In this document: one piece after another, positions 50,205-58,835 of the stretch
Layout of the letters: each line of letters opens with the position of its first letter
Position numbering within the stretch: the first letter of the stretch is position 1
Assembly: GCA_050743265.1 (NCBI GenBank)
Contig: JBOGEN010000069.1
Span: 6,207 to 70,206 of the forward strand
Length of the DNA: 64,000 nt
Direction of reading: 5' to 3'
Origin: JBOGEN01 sp050743265
GTDB taxonomy: Bacteria; Actinomycetota; Actinomycetes; JBOGEN01
Made by a program: the position numbers and the translations under genes
The notes under the pieces: generated by a model
Databases searched by the model: none
Told to the model about the DNA's origin: nothing
The model's input: only the letters and a program-made list of their open reading frames with translations

Positions 50205-51724
50205 CAGTTGAGCCTCTCCGCCGGGACGTCGCCGTACCAGTCGACGCCGGTGGGAGCGGTGCGGACGGTGACCGACCGCACGTGCGTGAAGTCGTGGAAG
50301 GACTCCCAGCCGCTCTCCCGTCCCACGCCGCTGTCTCGTACGCCGCCCCAGGGCGAGGCCGGGTCCAGCCGGTGGTGGTCGTTGACCCAGACGATGCCAT
50401 GGCTCAGCCGGCCGGCGACGCGGTGCGCCCGGGCGACGTCCCGCGTCCAGATCGCGGACCCGAGGCCGTACGCCGAGGCGTTGGCCTGGGCCACGGCGTC
50501 GTCCTCGTCCTCGAACGGAATGACCGCGACGACCGGCCCGAAGATCTCCTCGCGGGCGACGCGCATGTCGTTGCGCACGTGGGTGAGCACCGTCGGCTCC
50601 ACGAAGAACCCGCCCTCGCACCCGGGCACCTGCACGGCGCTGCCGCCCGTGGCGACGGTCGCCCCCTCGTCCCGCGCCGATTGGACGTAGTCGAGGACCC
50701 GCCGCCGGGCGGTCGCCGAGATCACAGGGCCGAGCTGGGTGTCGGGCCGCGCGGGGTCGCCGATGCGGATGGCCTTGCTCTGGGCCACGAGCGCGGCGAC
50801 CAGGTCGTCGTGGATCTCGCGCTGGACGAGGAGCCGTGTCCCGGCGATGCACGTCTGGCCGGCACCCACGAAGGCGCCGAACGCGGCTCCCCTCGCCGTC
50901 TCCTCCACCGGGGAGTCCGCGAAGACGAGCACGGGCGTCTTGCCGCCGAGCTCGAGCGTCACCTTCGCCATCCGCTCAGCCGCCAGCCGCGCGACTGCCC
51001 GCCCGGGCTCGGTGCCGCCGGTGAAGGTGACCTTCCCGACGTCCGGGTGCCCGGCCAGCGCGGCACCGGCAACCGGCCCCTCGCCCTGCACCACGTTGAG
51101 CACGCCCGGGGGCAAGCCGCTCTCGTCGGCGATCTCGCCGAGCACGATGCTGGTCAGCGGGGTCTGCTCGGACGGCTTGAGCAGGACGCTGTTGCCGGTG
51201 GCGAGCGCCGGCGCCAACGCCTTCGAGCCGATCATGAGCGGGTGGTTGAACGAGGACAGGATCGCGACCACGCCGATCGGGAACCGCTGCGTGTACGAGT
51301 GGTAGGGGCCCGGCATCGGCACGACGGAGCTCCGGTCGGCCACGAGCAGCGCGGCGTTGTACCGGTACCACTCGGGCAGGCGTGAGATCTGCGCCCGCGT
51401 CTCCGTGATCGGGCGCCCGTTGTTCAGGGTCTCCAGCCGGTACAGCTCGTCGATGCGCTCCTCGATGCGGTCGGCGAACCGATGCAGCACGCGCGCCCGC
51501 TCGGCGATCGGGAGCTCGCTCCAGACGCCCTGGGCGAACGTCTCCCGCGCGACGCTCGCCGCCCGGTCGATGTCCTCGGGCCCTGCGGCTGCCACGCGGG
51601 CGATCTCCTGGCCCGTCGCCGGGTTGAGCACGCCCAACGTCTGTCCGGAGGTGGCGGGGATCTCCTCCCCGCCGACCAGCAGACCTCGTTCGACGACGTG
51701 CTCGTCACTGGCGATCGCGGCCAT
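50204..51724 (-). CDS. NAD(P)-dependent aldehyde dehydrogenase
   Basis: 506 residues from ATG 51724 with GAGAGG upstream. Catalytic residues are intact: LELGGKTPVLVFAD (Glu at about 258), GAGQTCIAGTRL (Cys at 292), VTFTGGTEPGRAVA for cofactor binding, and EIFGPVVAVIPFEDEDDAV. It oxidises an aldehyde to the acid. It begins 32 bp after the GntR stop and is the first enzyme of the operon that ends with the selenoperoxiredoxin. Confidence 0.9.
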   Translation of the reverse strand: MAAIASDEHVVERGLLVGGEEIPATSGQTLGVLNPATGQEIARVAAAGPEDIDRAASVARETFAQGVWSELPIAERARVLHRFADRIEERIDELYRLETLNNGRPITETRAQISRLPEWYRYNAALLVADRSSVVPMPGPYHSYTQRFPIGVVAILSSFNHPLMIGSKALAPALATGNSVLLKPSEQTPLTSIVLGEIADESGLPPGVLNVVQGEGPVAGAALAGHPDVGKVTFTGGTEPGRAVARLAAERMAKVTLELGGKTPVLVFADSPVEETARGAAFGAFVGAGQTCIAGTRLLVQREIHDDLVAALVAQSKAIRIGDPARPDTQLGPVISATARRRVLDYVQSARDEGATVATGGSAVQVPGCEGGFFVEPTVLTHVRNDMRVAREEIFGPVVAVIPFEDEDDAVAQANASAYGLGSAIWTRDVARAHRVAGRLSHGIVWVNDHHRLDPASPWGGVRDSGVGRESGWESFHDFTHVRSVTVRTAPTGVDWYGDVPAERLN

Positions 51725-51755
51725 GCTCACCTCTCGGGCAGCGCATGCTGGGCTG

Positions 51756-52502
51756 CTAGACGACGGGTTGGTCCTGGGCTGGGGAGTCCTGCGGGTCGTA
51801 CGCGTCGTTCGCGTTGTGCGAGGCCGGCGCGTCCTGCTCCGCTCGGGGCGCGAAGCCCGTGGCCTCGCGCTCGAGAAGGTGGCCCAGGATGAAGTCATGG
51901 GACGTTGCGAGATGGTCCCTGACCAGGCGCTCCACCACGCCGGGGTCACCGTCGGCCACGGCGGCCGCGATGTCGTGGTGCTCCTGCTGCAGGTGACGGG
52001 TTGCCTCGATGTGCGACAGGTGGACGCGCAGGTAGCGCTCCGTCTGCCGGCGCAGGTTGTCGACGAGCGCGATCATGCGGGGGCGGCCCGACTGCGCGTA
52101 CACCTGGATGTGGAAGGTGGCATGGGCGTCCAGCCACTCCGGGCTCTCCTCGACGTGCTCCATGCGCTCGAGGCACCCGGCCATGACGAGCCGTTGCGCA
52201 CGCCCGACGTGCGGGACCGCGAGCCGGCAGGCCAGGGGTTCGATCGCGCCACGGAGCTCGTACAGCTCCTGCAGGTCGGGCAGCGTCAGCGGCGCGACGA
52301 GCGCACTACCGCGGGACGGGAGGTCCACGAGGCCCTCTGTCGCGAGCCGGCGGAGCGCGTCCCGCACCGGGATGCGGCTGACGCCGAACTGCGCGGCGAG
52401 GTCGGCCTGGGACAGCCGGGTGCCCTGGGGCAGGTCGTGGGACAGGATGCGCTCACGCAGGCGCGAAACGATGCGATCCGGTGCTCCACCCGACCTGGTC
52501 AC
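51756..52502 (-). CDS. GntR/FCD transcriptional regulator of the ECF/selenoprotein operon
   Basis: 248 residues. The winged HTH spans about 8-75 (RLRERILSHDLPQGTRLSQADL, FGVSRIPVRDALRRLATEGL) and is followed by an FCD domain (DAHATFHIQVY, then EHHDIAAAVADGD and LVRDHLATSHDF). GTG 52502 follows a -10 box by 7 nt, so the transcript is probably leaderless. It is the first gene of the operon running to 45131 and is expected to repress it until its acid ligand is present. Confidence 0.85.
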   Translation of the reverse strand: MTRSGGAPDRIVSRLRERILSHDLPQGTRLSQADLAAQFGVSRIPVRDALRRLATEGLVDLPSRGSALVAPLTLPDLQELYELRGAIEPLACRLAVPHVGRAQRLVMAGCLERMEHVEESPEWLDAHATFHIQVYAQSGRPRMIALVDNLRRQTERYLRVHLSHIEATRHLQQEHHDIAAAVADGDPGVVERLVRDHLATSHDFILGHLLEREATGFAPRAEQDAPASHNANDAYDPQDSPAQDQPVV

Positions 52503-52539
52503 CTGAATCGGTATACAGATTGCCTGTTCGGTATGTCAA
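52500..52539 (-). promoter_or_regulatory. Leaderless promoter of the GntR-headed operon
   Basis: TTGACA (52539-52534), 18 bp, TATACC (52515-52510), 7 nt, GTG 52502, all on the minus strand. Both boxes are near consensus. There is no ribosome-binding site, and the RNA start should fall on the GTG. Confidence 0.7.
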
Positions 52540-52605
52540 TGCTTCTCAGGAAGAATGCACGATTGTCGGTTTGCTGACCGATGCCGCCTCCGTGCCCCCG
52601 TGCTG

Positions 52606-53256
52606 TCAGGACGGGGAGGACGCGTCCGGCGTGGCCGTGTACGCAGCGGCCGTCCGTGCGGCCCTGGCCTCCGCGTCGGCCGCGTCGGCCCCGGCGGCGA
52701 TGTGGGCCTCGCACCAGGCCTGGCTGCAGAGCCTCACGAACTGCTTGCCGTCGTCCGACGCGACCCAGGCGGCGCTGCCCTCCGGGTCGACGACCTGGCC
52801 TGACGCGAGGTGGACGCCCAGGCCCAGGAGGAGCGCGAGGTCCCAGCCGATCCCGACCGCGCCGGGGCCGAACTCCGCCCAGTGCTCGTCGGGGTACGCG
52901 AGGTGCTCGAGCTCGAATCGGGTCCCGCCGCCCGGTGCCGCGGTGAGACGGACCTCGATCCACGTGGTCTGGCCGCCGTACTCCCAGGTAGCCGCGAAGC
53001 TCATCGGCGGGTCGCACCGCTCGACCGTGCCGCCCGCGTTGCCTTCGAGCTGGTAACGGCCGCCGAGCCGCAGGTCACCCGAGAGCGGCAGGAACCAGCG
53101 GGGGATGCGCTCGGGGTTCGTACAGGCGTCCCACACGTCGTCGATGCCGGCGTCGTACGTCTGGCTGATGGTCACGGTCTGGGCCTCGCCGGCCTCCAGC
53201 GTGCGGGCGCCGACCTGACGCCGCACGGCGTTGACCTGCTGCCTCACCTCGATCAC
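52606..53256 (-). CDS. SRPBCC (AHSA1-like) domain protein
   Basis: 216 residues from GTG 53256, overlapping the ArsR stop (GTGA). The START-like fold shows ISQTYDAGIDDVWDACTNPERIPRWFLP, GGRYQLEGNAGGTV and TRFELEHLAYPDEHWAEFGPGAVGIGWDLALLLGLG. The last 60 residues are an Ala-rich helical tail with two Cys (RLCSQAWCEAH). ArsR plus AHSA1 pairs are common actinobacterial units, often linked to stress by small hydrophobic compounds; the ligand is unknown. Confidence 0.85.
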   Translation of the reverse strand: MIEVRQQVNAVRRQVGARTLEAGEAQTVTISQTYDAGIDDVWDACTNPERIPRWFLPLSGDLRLGGRYQLEGNAGGTVERCDPPMSFAATWEYGGQTTWIEVRLTAAPGGGTRFELEHLAYPDEHWAEFGPGAVGIGWDLALLLGLGVHLASGQVVDPEGSAAWVASDDGKQFVRLCSQAWCEAHIAAGADAADAEARAARTAAAYTATPDASSPS

Positions 53257-53681
53257 GGGGAAACGCCTCCCTCGTCCGCTGCGCCGCCCATGGCCTCGTC
53301 GGCCACGGCTTCGTCGTCTGGGGCTTCGTCGTCTGGGGCTTCGTCGTCCGTACGCAGCCGCCTGTCGCGCCGGCCACGGGCCAGCTCCGTCGCCAGGGCG
53401 TCTAGGGGTGGCGTCCAGAAGCGCCGGAACGCGTCGAGCCAGGCGTCGACCTCCCGCAGCGGCTCGGAGCTCACCGCGTACAGCCGACGGGTTCCCTCCG
53501 GCCGTACGGTCGCGAAGCCGCTCTCGCGCAGGACCCTGAGGTGCTGCGACACCGCCGGCTGGGAGATACCGAACTCCTCCTGGATCAACGCACACACCGC
53601 GCCGGAGGCCATCTCCCCGTCAATGAGCAGCTCGAGGATCCTGCGGCGCACCGGGTCGCCGAGCACATCGAACGCCTGCAC
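53253..53681 (-). CDS. ArsR-family transcriptional regulator
   Basis: 142 residues from GTG 53681. The winged HTH is in the first 90 residues (DVLGDPVRRRILELLIDGEM, FGISQPAVSQHLRVLRESGF, RRLYAVSSEPLREVDAWLDAF). No metal-binding Cys pair is present, so it is probably not a metal sensor. The C-terminus has an acidic repeat (DDEAP twice, then DDEAVADEA) encoded by a GCTTCGTCGTCTGGG repeat at 53309-53348. A palindromic operator lies in its leaderless promoter. Confidence 0.85.
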   Translation of the reverse strand: MQAFDVLGDPVRRRILELLIDGEMASGAVCALIQEEFGISQPAVSQHLRVLRESGFATVRPEGTRRLYAVSSEPLREVDAWLDAFRRFWTPPLDALATELARGRRDRRLRTDDEAPDDEAPDDEAVADEAMGGAADEGGVSP

Positions 53682-53718
53682 GAACCGGAGAGTAGCGGAT
53701 CGCTCTTATATAAGTCAA
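53679..53718 (-). promoter_or_regulatory. Leaderless promoter of the ArsR/SRPBCC operon
   Basis: TTGACT (53718-53713), 18 bp, TACTCT (53694-53689), 7 nt, GTG 53681. The spacing is the same as at the two GntR genes in this window. Confidence 0.6.
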
Positions 53719-53726
53719 CACTTATA
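53709..53726. promoter_or_regulatory. ArsR-type operator
   Basis: TATAAGT, CAAC, ACTTATA: a perfect 7-bp inverted repeat covering the -35 box of the arsR promoter, in an AT-rich island unlike its surroundings. The ArsR protein next to it is the expected ligand, giving autorepression. Confidence 0.7.
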
Positions 53727-53745
53727 TTGAGTGCGCCGGCGCGGT

Positions 53746-53860
53746 CTACGCGACGGGTGGCACGTTCTGGTTGAGCCGGAACAGACTCGCCGGGTCGAGG
53801 CGCCGCTTCAGTGCCACAAGACGGCCCAGGCCGGTGCGCCGTGGTTCATCGACGGCTGAC
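53746..53860 (-). pseudogene. C-terminal remnant of a BBE-type FAD-linked oxidase
   Basis: About 35 codons read DEPRRTGLGRLVALKRRLDP, then ASLFRLNQNVPPVA and a stop at 53748. This is the characteristic end of berberine-bridge-enzyme-like flavin oxidases (LxxLKxxxDPxxxFRxNQN). Nothing of the FAD-binding part is found upstream. It is a deletion remnant of a gene that formerly stood beside the ArsR operon. Confidence 0.65.
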
Positions 53861-54100
53861 CCGTGGCGGTGCGACCGCCCTCCCGGGGGCGGTGCCGCGA
53901 CGGGGTCGCCCCGTCACCCGAGGTCACCTGCATCGGTGCGCCCGCGGTGGGATTGCTGATCGGTGCGCGGAGGCCACGTCCTCGGAGTAGATTCCCGCCA
54001 CCGCCGCGGCTCGGGGCGCGGACCGGGCCGAACGTCCTGCCGCGCCGCGCCGTGCCCTGCTCGTCGGTGCCGGCGCGCGGCGCCGCGAGAGGAGCGCGTG
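53861..54100. other. Intergenic region before the FG-GAP gene
   Basis: About 240 bp, very GC-rich. Open frames continue from 53963 into the FG-GAP gene but are Arg/Pro-rich and non-protein-like. GAGAGGAG precedes the ATG at 54101. No promoter is evident. Confidence 0.35.
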
Positions 54101-55600
54101 ATGCGCGTACCAGTCTTCGTCCTGGCGACGACCCTGGCGACCGCCACGGTGACTGTGGTGGCGCCGACGTCGGCGAACGCCCAGGTGCTGGAGTGCCAGG
54201 TCGAGGTCCCGATCGTCGGCGACATCGACAGTGACGGCCAAGCGGATCTCGCCGTGGGAGTGCCCAACCGGATGGACGACACCGGCGGCGTCGACCTTCG
54301 CCTGACGCGCGCGGACGACCGCGTGCTGACCCGGACGATCGCCGGACTCGGGGCGGGAGCTGCGGGCGACCGGTTCGGCGCGTCCGTCGCGCTGGGCGAC
54401 CTGGAGGACGACGGGTGCGACGAGATCGTCACCGGGGCACCGGGGGTGAGCGGTGACGCGGGTCGCGTGTACGTCGTCTTCGGGGCGGCGGACACGGGGT
54501 TCGAGAGCACGGGGGCGATCACGCTCGACGACTCGTCCAGCGGCGACCGTTTCGGCGCCGCGGTAGCGCTCTCACCCAACGAGGCAGGCGCCGGGTTCGA
54601 CCTGTGGGTGGGTGCACCCTTCGACGACGTCGACGGGGTGTCGAACGCGGGATCGGTCACCCACTACGCGGTGACGGCCTCCGGCGGCGAGGCCACCGTG
54701 GGGCCACCGATCGAGACCCTGACCCAGAACTCGGCAGGCGTCCCCGGGGTCGCCGAAGCAGGCGACCACTTCGGTGCCGTGCTGTCCGCCACGCGGCTCG
54801 GCGTCTTCGTCGGCCAGCCGGACGAGGCCATCGGCACCCAGGCCGAGGCGGGGTCGATGACGCTCCTGCAGACGAGCGACGACGACGTCGAGGTCGACGG
54901 CGCGTTCTCGTGGTCGCAGGACAGCCCCGGCGTCGCCGGTGACGCCGAGGCCGGCGACCGGTTCGGTGCGGCGGTCAACGCCCTCAGCTTCTTCGCGGTC
55001 GTGGGCGTCCCGGGTGAGGACCTGGGCACCAGGCGCAACGCCGGCCTGGCCCAGACGTTCCTCCCGGAGACCATCGTCACCGTCGAGCCCGGGCACGGGG
55101 TCACGCAGGACGCGCCCGGCATTCCCGGCGACGCGGAGGCCGGCGACCGGTTCGGCGCCGCGGCCGTCATGGGGAACAACCTCACCTGCTTCGACGACGC
55201 GGTGGACGCGGCGGTCGGCGCACCAGGCGAGGACCTCCGGGTCGGTGGCAGCACGAGGACGAACGCCGGCACCGTCATCGCGTTCAACATCCGGGCCAAC
55301 GAGGACTGCACCGCCCGCAGCATCAACCAGAACACGTCCCTCGGCGGCGCCCCCGAGGACGGTGACCAGCTCGGCAGCACACTCAGCCTCCGGCGCCGCC
55401 CGGACGACCAGGACGACATCAGCGACCGTCCGTTCGTCGGCGTTCCCGGGGAGGACTACGACGGCACCACGGACGCAGGGCTCGTCCAGGTGACGCCACC
55501 ACCGCTCGGGAACGACGTCGGCGCCGGGTCCGGCTTCAGCAACGGCCCACGCGCCGACCTCCGGTACGGCACGGTGATCGGCTCACCCGCGGAAGGCTGA
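54101..55600 (+). CDS. Secreted FG-GAP repeat protein
   Basis: 499 residues. A signal peptide (MRVPVFVLATTLATATVTVVAPTSANA-like, cleaved after ANA) precedes six or seven FG-GAP/integrin-alpha-like repeats. Repeats show GDxDSDGQADLAVG calcium-loop residues and GDRFGAxV units with AGxVYVVFG (for example near residues 45, 90, 150, 215, 280 and 345). A seven-bladed beta-propeller secreted to the envelope or medium is expected, perhaps for binding or adhesion. It is a single gene convergent with another secreted repeat protein. Confidence 0.85.
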   Translation: MRVPVFVLATTLATATVTVVAPTSANAQVLECQVEVPIVGDIDSDGQADLAVGVPNRMDDTGGVDLRLTRADDRVLTRTIAGLGAGAAGDRFGASVALGDLEDDGCDEIVTGAPGVSGDAGRVYVVFGAADTGFESTGAITLDDSSSGDRFGAAVALSPNEAGAGFDLWVGAPFDDVDGVSNAGSVTHYAVTASGGEATVGPPIETLTQNSAGVPGVAEAGDHFGAVLSATRLGVFVGQPDEAIGTQAEAGSMTLLQTSDDDVEVDGAFSWSQDSPGVAGDAEAGDRFGAAVNALSFFAVVGVPGEDLGTRRNAGLAQTFLPETIVTVEPGHGVTQDAPGIPGDAEAGDRFGAAAVMGNNLTCFDDAVDAAVGAPGEDLRVGGSTRTNAGTVIAFNIRANEDCTARSINQNTSLGGAPEDGDQLGSTLSLRRRPDDQDDISDRPFVGVPGEDYDGTTDAGLVQVTPPPLGNDVGAGSGFSNGPRADLRYGTVIGSPAEG

Positions 55601-55648
55601 GCCCGCACTGCCGGTACGTACGCCCCACCGGCGAGCGGCCGAACGGAC

Positions 55649-57148
55649 CTACGGCGAGGCGATGTCCTTCGCCGACCCGGTGAGCTGGAGGATGTGCATC
55701 CCCGTGTTGGCCCGGTCGACGATGTAGATGTAGCCGCGGTCGTCCACCTCGACGTTGTTCGTCTGGATGGCGGTCGCGCAGCGCTCCTCACCGTTGAGCG
55801 TGCCGCAGTTCTCGATGGTGTTCTCCGTGGTGGCGGGGATGTAGTAGCCCGCCTCGCGGGGCGAGAACGGGTTGCGGATGTCGATCGCCCGTACCCCGGC
55901 GTTGAACCAGGACACGAAGACCAGCTTCTTGTCGTACATCGGCGGGACGTTCTCGTTGGACGAGTGGGCGCCGAAGCGTCCGCCACGTTCGCAGAAGTGC
56001 CCCGCCCGCTCGTCGACGTGGTAGTTCGAGATGATCTGCGGCTTGGCCGGGTCGGTGATGTCGGCCATGTAGACCATCTCCGGGCCCGGGTCCGGGGCTG
56101 CGCAGTAGTTCTCCCCCGACTCGTTGACGACGACGGCGATGTCGCGGTTGGCGCCGGTCGGGTAGTGCTCGAAGCTACGGACGGGGATGTCCAGGATCGG
56201 CAGCGTCGTGTGCGCCCCACCGCAGAACGGGCACAGCTCGAGCCGGGAGATCTGCGGCGCGAACAGGTTCTCGGGTGTCGGCTCGGGCGGACCGTTGAGC
56301 AGCTTGTCCCGGTCGACGATCTGCATGATGCCGTTGCGCTCCGTGCCGTAGCCGAAGTACACCTTGTCGCCGCGCCGGATCGGGCCGTGCACCTCGGTCG
56401 GCACCGGGCCGGTCGACCCCGGCTCCTGGCCGACCAGTCCGAAGTCACGGATGTGGACCGGCTGGGTCGGGTCGCTGAGGTCGTAGATCTGCGTCATGCG
56501 GTCGGTCCGCCAGCCATCCGCGGCCGAGACGAGGTACGCGATGCCGGTGTCGCACTCCCACCAGTTCTTGTGCGTGCCCCTGCCGGCGTCGATGGTGGTG
56601 AGCAGCTCGGGGTTCTCCGGGTCGGTCACGTCCCAGACCTCGTGGGCCTCGTCACCCGCGGCCCGCAGCAGGTACTCCGTGCCGGGCTGGCCGTTCGGCA
56701 GGTCGGCGCCGTTGCACACCCGGGTCATCTGCGCGCCGACCCCCGAAGCCGGGCCGGGGATGTGGTGCAGGTACGTGGGGTTCTCAGGGTCGGACACGTC
56801 GACGAGCGACGTGCCGTTGGGCTCCTCCTCGCCGGTGAGTGAGTTGACCACCGTGCCCTCGTGGTGGCCCACGTACGCGATCCACTGACCCGTGGTCGCG
56901 TTGCGGTCGATGACGGGCTGGTACGCGGAACGGGCCTGCAGGTCGTCCGTACCGACCAGGGCCATGTTCTTTCCCTCGGCGCGGCCGGTGCTGGACTGCG
57001 CCCCCGACTCGTCGGCGGGGACGACCAGGAACCCGACCGCCCCGACCAGGGCGCTCACGCCGACAGCGGCTACGCGCAGCGCGCCCCTGGGTGAGCGCCA
57101 GGACATGCCGGCTCGTGCTCTGCGGAGGATCCGCACTCGTTGCTCCAT
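55649..57148 (-). CDS. Secreted LVIVD-repeat beta-propeller protein
   Basis: 499 residues from ATG 57148 with GAGGAGCGGG upstream. An Arg-rich start and hydrophobic segment (VAAVGVSALVGAVGFLVV) give a signal peptide or anchor. Then come repeats of the form VSDPENPxYLxxI, TDPENPELLTTI, LSDPTQPVHIRDF and TDPAKPQIISNY, that is LVIVD-type propeller blades, plus ELCPFCGGAH. No enzyme motif is recognised. It lies opposite the FG-GAP gene; both look like extracellular propellers. Confidence 0.85.
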   Translation of the reverse strand: MEQRVRILRRARAGMSWRSPRGALRVAAVGVSALVGAVGFLVVPADESGAQSSTGRAEGKNMALVGTDDLQARSAYQPVIDRNATTGQWIAYVGHHEGTVVNSLTGEEEPNGTSLVDVSDPENPTYLHHIPGPASGVGAQMTRVCNGADLPNGQPGTEYLLRAAGDEAHEVWDVTDPENPELLTTIDAGRGTHKNWWECDTGIAYLVSAADGWRTDRMTQIYDLSDPTQPVHIRDFGLVGQEPGSTGPVPTEVHGPIRRGDKVYFGYGTERNGIMQIVDRDKLLNGPPEPTPENLFAPQISRLELCPFCGGAHTTLPILDIPVRSFEHYPTGANRDIAVVVNESGENYCAAPDPGPEMVYMADITDPAKPQIISNYHVDERAGHFCERGGRFGAHSSNENVPPMYDKKLVFVSWFNAGVRAIDIRNPFSPREAGYYIPATTENTIENCGTLNGEERCATAIQTNNVEVDDRGYIYIVDRANTGMHILQLTGSAKDIASP

Positions 57149-57365
57149 TTGCCCGCTCCTCGGGGTCACGTGGATCACCTACGCGAGGGGCAGGAGCGGC
57201 GAACCCAGGATGCGGGGAGCCTCGTACGGCTGACCCATCGCTGCCTGTGCCGTTCGTTCGGGGAGTGGCCTCCGGGATCAGCCGTCCTGCATCCTATAGA
57301 ACGGATTGTGCACGCATGGGTCATCCGTCACAAGACGTGATGACATGTCCGAGTCAGACCGGATG
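57149..57365. other. Intergenic region, 217 bp
   Basis: It holds the upstream region of the LVIVD gene. A TAGGAT on the minus strand (57299-57294) could be a -10 box, but no -35 is at proper spacing. Nothing else is recognised. Confidence 0.3.
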
Positions 57366-57779
57366 TCAGCCGGACCGGCGGACGACCTGCTCGGCCAGCT
57401 TCGCCGGCGCGAGGAAGCAGTAGCTCTCGCTGAGGAGCTCGGCGACCTCGTCCCAGTCGACGCCCGTCTCGAGCAGAAGGCCCGCGACCTCGCGTCCCCA
57501 CCGGGCCCGGAAGAACGGATGGCCGACGCTGGTCACCGCCTCCAGCTCGGTCAGCGGCAGGCGGAAGGTCAGCGCGACGACGGACTCGTCGGTACCCACG
57601 GCCCGGGCGTAGGCCGGCGGCCACCCCGACTCGACGCGGAGCACGTGGGCGAAGGTGCTCGTACGGATGCGCCAACGCACTCCCACCCAGGCCGGCTCCT
57701 CGTACGCCTCGGGCAGCTCGAGGCACACGGACCGGAGCCGGGTGACGATCTCGTCCGGGACGTCCGCCGATCCAGCCAC
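57366..57779 (-). CDS. MmcQ/YjbR-family protein
   Basis: 137 residues from GTG 57779 with GGGGAGGGG upstream. LRSVCLELPEAYEEPAWVGVRWRIRTSTFAHV and HPFFRARWGREVAGLLLETGVDWDEVAELLSESYCFLAPAKLAEQV fit the YjbR-like fold: a double-wing domain, sometimes DNA-binding. Its cellular role is not established. Confidence 0.8.
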   Translation of the reverse strand: MAGSADVPDEIVTRLRSVCLELPEAYEEPAWVGVRWRIRTSTFAHVLRVESGWPPAYARAVGTDESVVALTFRLPLTELEAVTSVGHPFFRARWGREVAGLLLETGVDWDEVAELLSESYCFLAPAKLAEQVVRRSG

Positions 57780-57866
57780 CGCCCCTCCCCTCGTGCGGAG
57801 AACCGACTCAGGTGGAGGGTAGCCCGCGACCCCCCGCCGACCGGGCCGTCTGCCCTGCCGAGGCGG

Positions 57867-58658
57867 TCACGTGAACCAGTCCTCCAGGGGCACGCGCGCC
57901 GTCAGCGGCGAGAGGTCGCCGGTGTCACGGACCACCACCGCCGCGTCGGCCAACGCCCTGGCCGCGACCCAGGTCAGGCTTCCGCCGACACTCACCCGCC
58001 GGGCACCGGCTCCCGCGATCTCCGCCATCGTCAGCCCGGGCAAGGCGAGGACGTTCACCGGCCTGGTCACGGATTCGCACACCGCACTGATCTCGTGGAC
58101 GTCGCGCAGGCCGGGGGCGTACAGGACGTCGGCCCCGGCCTCCTCGAAGGCCTGCAGCCGGCTGATCGTGTCCTCGAGGTCGGGGTTGCCGCGGATGTGG
58201 TTCTCGGCCCGAGCCGTCACCGTGAACGGGAAGCCCAGACCGTGCGCCGACTCGACGGCGGCCGCGATCCGCTCCTTGGCGTACGCGAGGGAGTAGAGGG
58301 ACCCCTCGGGGTCGTAGTCCTCGATCGAGGCCCCGACCGCGCCGGCCCCTGCCGCGCGCCGCACCGCGAGCGCAGCGCTCCCCGGGTCGGCGCCGTACCC
58401 GTTCTCGAGGTCGACCGTGAGCGGCAGGTCCGTTGCCGCGTCCAGCGCTGCCGCGTGCTGGACCACCTCGTCCAGCGTGACCTGCCCGTCGAGGCGACCG
58501 AGCGTGAACGCGAAGCCCGAGCTCGTGGTGGCCAGCGCCGGGAAGCCGAGCGCGGCCAGGACGCGTGCCGACCCCACGTCCCAGGGGTTCGGGAGGACGA
58601 ACGGCTCCCCCTCGTGCAGCGCCCGGAACGCGGCGCCCTTCTCCTGTTGTCTGCTCAC
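57867..58658 (-). CDS. Isocitrate lyase/PEP mutase-family enzyme
   Basis: 263 residues from GTG 58658 (MSRQQEKGAAFRALHEGEPF); GTG 58667 is an alternative. TIM-barrel landmarks: LPNPWDVGSARVLAALGFPALATTSSG, LPLTVDLENGYGADPG, VGASIEDYDPEG, FTVTARAENHIRG and VNVLALPGLTMAEIAGAGARRVSVGGSL. The family includes 2-methylisocitrate lyases, PEP mutases and carboxyvinyl-phosphonate enzymes. The Cys of true isocitrate lyases (KKCGH) is absent, so a lyase or mutase of unknown substrate is the safe call. Confidence 0.85.
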   Translation of the reverse strand: MSRQQEKGAAFRALHEGEPFVLPNPWDVGSARVLAALGFPALATTSSGFAFTLGRLDGQVTLDEVVQHAAALDAATDLPLTVDLENGYGADPGSAALAVRRAAGAGAVGASIEDYDPEGSLYSLAYAKERIAAAVESAHGLGFPFTVTARAENHIRGNPDLEDTISRLQAFEEAGADVLYAPGLRDVHEISAVCESVTRPVNVLALPGLTMAEIAGAGARRVSVGGSLTWVAARALADAAVVVRDTGDLSPLTARVPLEDWFT

Positions 58659-58835
58659 CGACGACACGATCCCAGGGTGGCACTGCCCTCCGTCAGTCTC
58701 ACCCCTCGGCCCTCCGAAGTCCGCCTCCCCGACCGAGCGACGCTCGAGCACCTCGAGCACCTCCCGCGACACCGCAAGCACGTCGGCCCCGAGGTCGACG
58801 GCCACGGACACGTGCCCCCGTGCTCCGGACAGGCG

